The position numbers were made by a program, and so were the translations under genes. From assembly GCA_039024435.1 (NCBI GenBank), contig JBCCQH010000021.1, forward strand, positions 14,944 through 78,943: a stretch of DNA of 64,000 nucleotides. The letters run 5' to 3'. This document shows, piece by piece, positions 61,773 to 64,000 of this stretch; the first letter of the stretch is position 1, and every line of letters starts with the position of its first letter. This DNA is from JBCCQH01 sp039024435 (GTDB lineage Bacteria > Bacteroidota > Bacteroidia > J057 > JADKCL01). The notes under the pieces were generated by a model. It ran no database searches. It saw only the letters and a program-made list of their open reading frames with translations, and was not told where the DNA came from.

Positions 61773-63793
61773 TGGAAGCATTGACCACGCGACATATCAG
61801 AGATGGGGCCGAATTCGACCACCTGTTTCCCAAGGCCGCCGGGAAGACCGAGATGGTCAAGGCATACGCCGATCTGGAGGACACTTTAAAGCTAATCCCC
61901 AAGGTTGTCCGTCAATACAACTGGCAGGCCATCAAGATCGCCGCACGGCTCCAGGGCAGGACCGTCCGCCAAACTTGCCGCAACATTTGGGACTTCTGTT
62001 ACAACTACATCCAGTATTTCCGGGATGCTCCAGGCAAGGAACAAATCCGTACCCCGGCCCGAAGCTGGAGGGACCGCAAAGCCGGAATTGACTGCGATTG
62101 TTACAGCGTTTTGATTTCCTCAATCCTCCAGCACGTCAAAGGGGAAGGCGGTAGCCTGGGAATCTCTCACAAAATGCGGATCACGTCCTACCCGGACCCA
62201 ACAGGCAAGGATAGCAACCCGCCCTTTCAACATATATACGTGATCGTTCCAACCCGCACCGGGCATATCACCATTGACCCGGTAACGGATCGGTTCGACT
62301 ACGAAGTACCCTACCATAACAAACGAGACTTACCAATGGAATTACAAGTATTGAATGGCCACCGGGGGGGCGCAAAAGCCCCGCCTGGAAGCCTTGGCGG
62401 AGTGGACTATGAAGACCTCTTTGCCGACAACCTGGAGGGCATCCCTACCTTACCCTTGAGCGGACACGGCCCCGGCGACATTCAGGGGCAAGCACGTCAG
62501 GCATTTATTCAGCGTCACGGCATGACCCCCGAACAGTGGGCGCAGTCGATCCGCGAAGACCTGGACGAAGGCGACGAGCCGATGGGCGACTTGGGGCGGC
62601 GCAGGCGCAGGCCACGACGACAAAAGAAGAAGAAGAAAAAGAAGCGCGGCGGCGGACTGCTCAACGTGGTAAACAAGGTGAACAAATTCAACCCGGCGAC
62701 CGCATTGCTCCGGGGCGGCATCCTGCTTGCCATGAAGATCAATTACTTTGGGATCGCCCGGAAACTCCGCTGGGGTAAAAAGTCATTCGCAGAAGCGAAG
62801 GCGGCCAACCCCCGGCGCATGACCAAGGACAAGCACAACAAGCTGGTCAAGACCTACAAAAGCCTGTTGAAAACCCACCTTATCGCAGGTGGAAAGGAAG
62901 ACACTTTTGAAGGGGCGATTTTCTACGGAAAAGGCAACAAGGACAAGAAGGCCCGGCCACCTTCAACGGCGAAAGTACCCAAACGCAAACGACGAAACCG
63001 TGGGGTTCGCGGCCTGGGCGACATCCATGATCCCAACATTACCGATTCTGTTCTGGACATTCTCGGTGCGGATGTGATCGAAGACGAAGGGCTGCAACAC
63101 CTTAGCGGCCTGGGAAGCCTGGGAGCGGTCAGTGCGGCGGCTCTGATCGGTGCGGCTACGACCGTCCTGGGAGCAATTGCGGCCATCCTGAAATCGGTGG
63201 GCAAAGTTGAGGACGACCCCAATGGTCAGGCAGCGACAAATCCGGCGATTGACAAGATTACAAAGATCGCCAACACCGCTACAACTGTTGCCAATACCAT
63301 CGACACGATCCGCAACGGTGAACCTTCCTCTGCTCAGGGAGGCGGTGCAGGTGATGCCGTAACCTTCGACATTGAAACCGCTGATGGCTCCAGCACTGCC
63401 AACAGCATCGAGCAACGAGGCGGCGACACCGCTGTACAACCAGCCGAAGACGGAACGGGAACTGGCACCAACAACAAGAAAGCCCCCGATGAACCCGGAT
63501 TTTTCGAGAAGCACAAAAAGCCGCTCATGTGGGGCGGGATCGGGCTGGCGGCCCTGGGCCTTGCCTTCGTAGGCTACAAGGCTCTGAGCAAGCCCAAAGC
63601 GGCCCAAAACCCAGCCGTTGCAGGTATTGATCGCCTCTCCGTCACTGGCAAGAAAATCCCGGAAATGCCTACGCTCCCAAAGGGCAAAAAGTCCACGGCT
63701 TCCTCCAAGCGCAAAGCCCCGGCAAAGCGCAAAACCACCACCACCCGCTCAGGAAAGAAAACCCAAACTGTACAGGGTATTCCTGTCCCATAG
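61772..63793 (+). CDS. Transglutaminase-like cysteine-protease-fold protein with membrane and basic regions
   Basis: The 673-residue protein has a transglutaminase-like N-terminal domain. The probable triad is Cys108 in GIDCDCYSVLISSIL, His154 in PFQHIYVIVP and Asp169 in HITIDPVTDRF. A Lys/Arg-rich stretch (about 275-400) follows, then a hydrophobic helix near 446-476 (AVSAAALIGAATTVLGAIAA), a Gly/Ser/Asp linker, a transmembrane helix near 590-615 (PLMWGGIGLAALGLAFVGY) and a basic tail. It could process or cross-link virion or envelope proteins. Assignment as structural is inference. Confidence 0.65.
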   Translation: MEALTTRHIRDGAEFDHLFPKAAGKTEMVKAYADLEDTLKLIPKVVRQYNWQAIKIAARLQGRTVRQTCRNIWDFCYNYIQYFRDAPGKEQIRTPARSWRDRKAGIDCDCYSVLISSILQHVKGEGGSLGISHKMRITSYPDPTGKDSNPPFQHIYVIVPTRTGHITIDPVTDRFDYEVPYHNKRDLPMELQVLNGHRGGAKAPPGSLGGVDYEDLFADNLEGIPTLPLSGHGPGDIQGQARQAFIQRHGMTPEQWAQSIREDLDEGDEPMGDLGRRRRRPRRQKKKKKKKRGGGLLNVVNKVNKFNPATALLRGGILLAMKINYFGIARKLRWGKKSFAEAKAANPRRMTKDKHNKLVKTYKSLLKTHLIAGGKEDTFEGAIFYGKGNKDKKARPPSTAKVPKRKRRNRGVRGLGDIHDPNITDSVLDILGADVIEDEGLQHLSGLGSLGAVSAAALIGAATTVLGAIAAILKSVGKVEDDPNGQAATNPAIDKITKIANTATTVANTIDTIRNGEPSSAQGGGAGDAVTFDIETADGSSTANSIEQRGGDTAVQPAEDGTGTGTNNKKAPDEPGFFEKHKKPLMWGGIGLAALGLAFVGYKALSKPKAAQNPAVAGIDRLSVTGKKIPEMPTLPKGKKSTASSKRKAPAKRKTTTTRSGKKTQTVQGIPVP

Positions 63794-63849
63794 AGCGAGA
63801 ACTATAACCCATTTTTCAAACCACAAACAAAGACAAAACCTAACCAATC

Positions 63850-64000
63850 ATGGCAGCAGACAGCACATCATTCCTTAACAAAGAATCCGCGATGGATTGG
63901 GGAAAAAATGCGCTTATGGCATTTGGAGGGATGACCCTGGGGGCGGTTCTCGTACCCGGTCGGGTAAGCCTTCCGGCAGGTGTGATCCTGGCCCTTTACG
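63850..64000 (+). CDS. Hydrophobic small protein, cut by the right edge
   Basis: ATG at 63850 opens at least 50 codons: a short hydrophilic leader, then ALMAFGGMTLGAVLVPG and LPAGVILALY, i.e. one or two membrane spans. The end lies outside the window. It may be another membrane protein of the element. Confidence 0.6.
   Translation, partial: MAADSTSFLNKESAMDWGKNALMAFGGMTLGAVLVPGRVSLPAGVILALY

Larger units (their letters stand above)
51815..64000. mobile_element. Integrated mobile element (prophage or ICE-like), right end outside the window
   Basis: The element begins between the sulfotransferase start (51814) and the integrase (52067) and runs to the right edge. It carries a tyrosine recombinase, two leftward genes, an HTH/excisionase-like gene, a winged-helix replication-like gene and many small, tightly packed genes of unknown family, then membrane-associated and transglutaminase-fold proteins. 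No terminase, portal, relaxase or conjugation gene is visible. Neither attachment site can be confirmed because the right end is missing. Confidence 0.85.

Overview
The window looks like a chromosome segment of a marine-type Bacteroidota, probably a Lewinella-like member of the Saprospiria. This placement is inferred from three things: type IX secretion C-terminal sorting domains on two large secreted proteins, Bacteroidota-restricted small families (a DUF6952-like protein beside thioredoxin and peroxiredoxin, MbnP/MbnH), and start codons mostly without strong Shine-Dalgarno sequences. Base composition is moderately GC-rich in genes, with AT-richer promoters. No rRNA, tRNA or CRISPR array was seen.

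Region 1 (1-6.25 kb, minus strand): a 1764-residue protein with an eCIS-core (DUF4157, HELTH) domain, read tightly with a leucine-rich-repeat protein that runs off the left edge. Region 2 (6.7-9.6 kb, plus): an MBOAT O-acyltransferase, an SGNH-like partner and a DUF4174 protein, consistent with O-acetylation of a surface polymer. Region 3 (9.8-12.4 kb, minus): an MbnH-type dihaem peroxidase, an MbnP-type lipoprotein and a small CNGSCH protein, which together look like a periplasmic copper cassette. Region 4 (12.7-21.2 kb, minus): a HAD phosphatase coupled to a GMC oxidoreductase, then a 1503-residue secreted beta-propeller/MAM-like protein flanked by inverted intergenic repeats, then a small secreted protein. 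Region 5 (21.7-35.5 kb): NAD synthetase, an HxlR regulator divergent from a DJ-1/PfpI protein and a Rossmann oxidoreductase, a PQQ-type sugar dehydrogenase with a PA14 domain, an orphan helical protein, small secreted proteins, two tandem WXXGXW-like proteins and rsmG. Region 6 (35.8-51.8 kb): oxidoreductases, AraC and Crp/Fnr regulators, several alpha/beta hydrolases, a peroxiredoxin-thioredoxin-DUF6952 operon, queA and a sulfotransferase.

Region 7 (about 52 kb to the right edge) is an integrated mobile element that continues beyond the window. It has a tyrosine recombinase, a PAPS-reductase-family protein, two leftward genes, a divergent control region with direct repeats of 20-bp period, an HTH/excisionase-like protein, a winged-helix protein and a compact run of small overlapping genes. 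These end in membrane or basic proteins and a transglutaminase-fold protein that look structural. No terminase, portal, relaxase or conjugation gene is visible, so the element type is open. This is the best candidate for an undescribed system in the window.

Across the chromosomal part there is also a dispersed repeat family with inverted ends (four copies or fragments), and three distant genes for short secreted proteins that appear to be paralogous.
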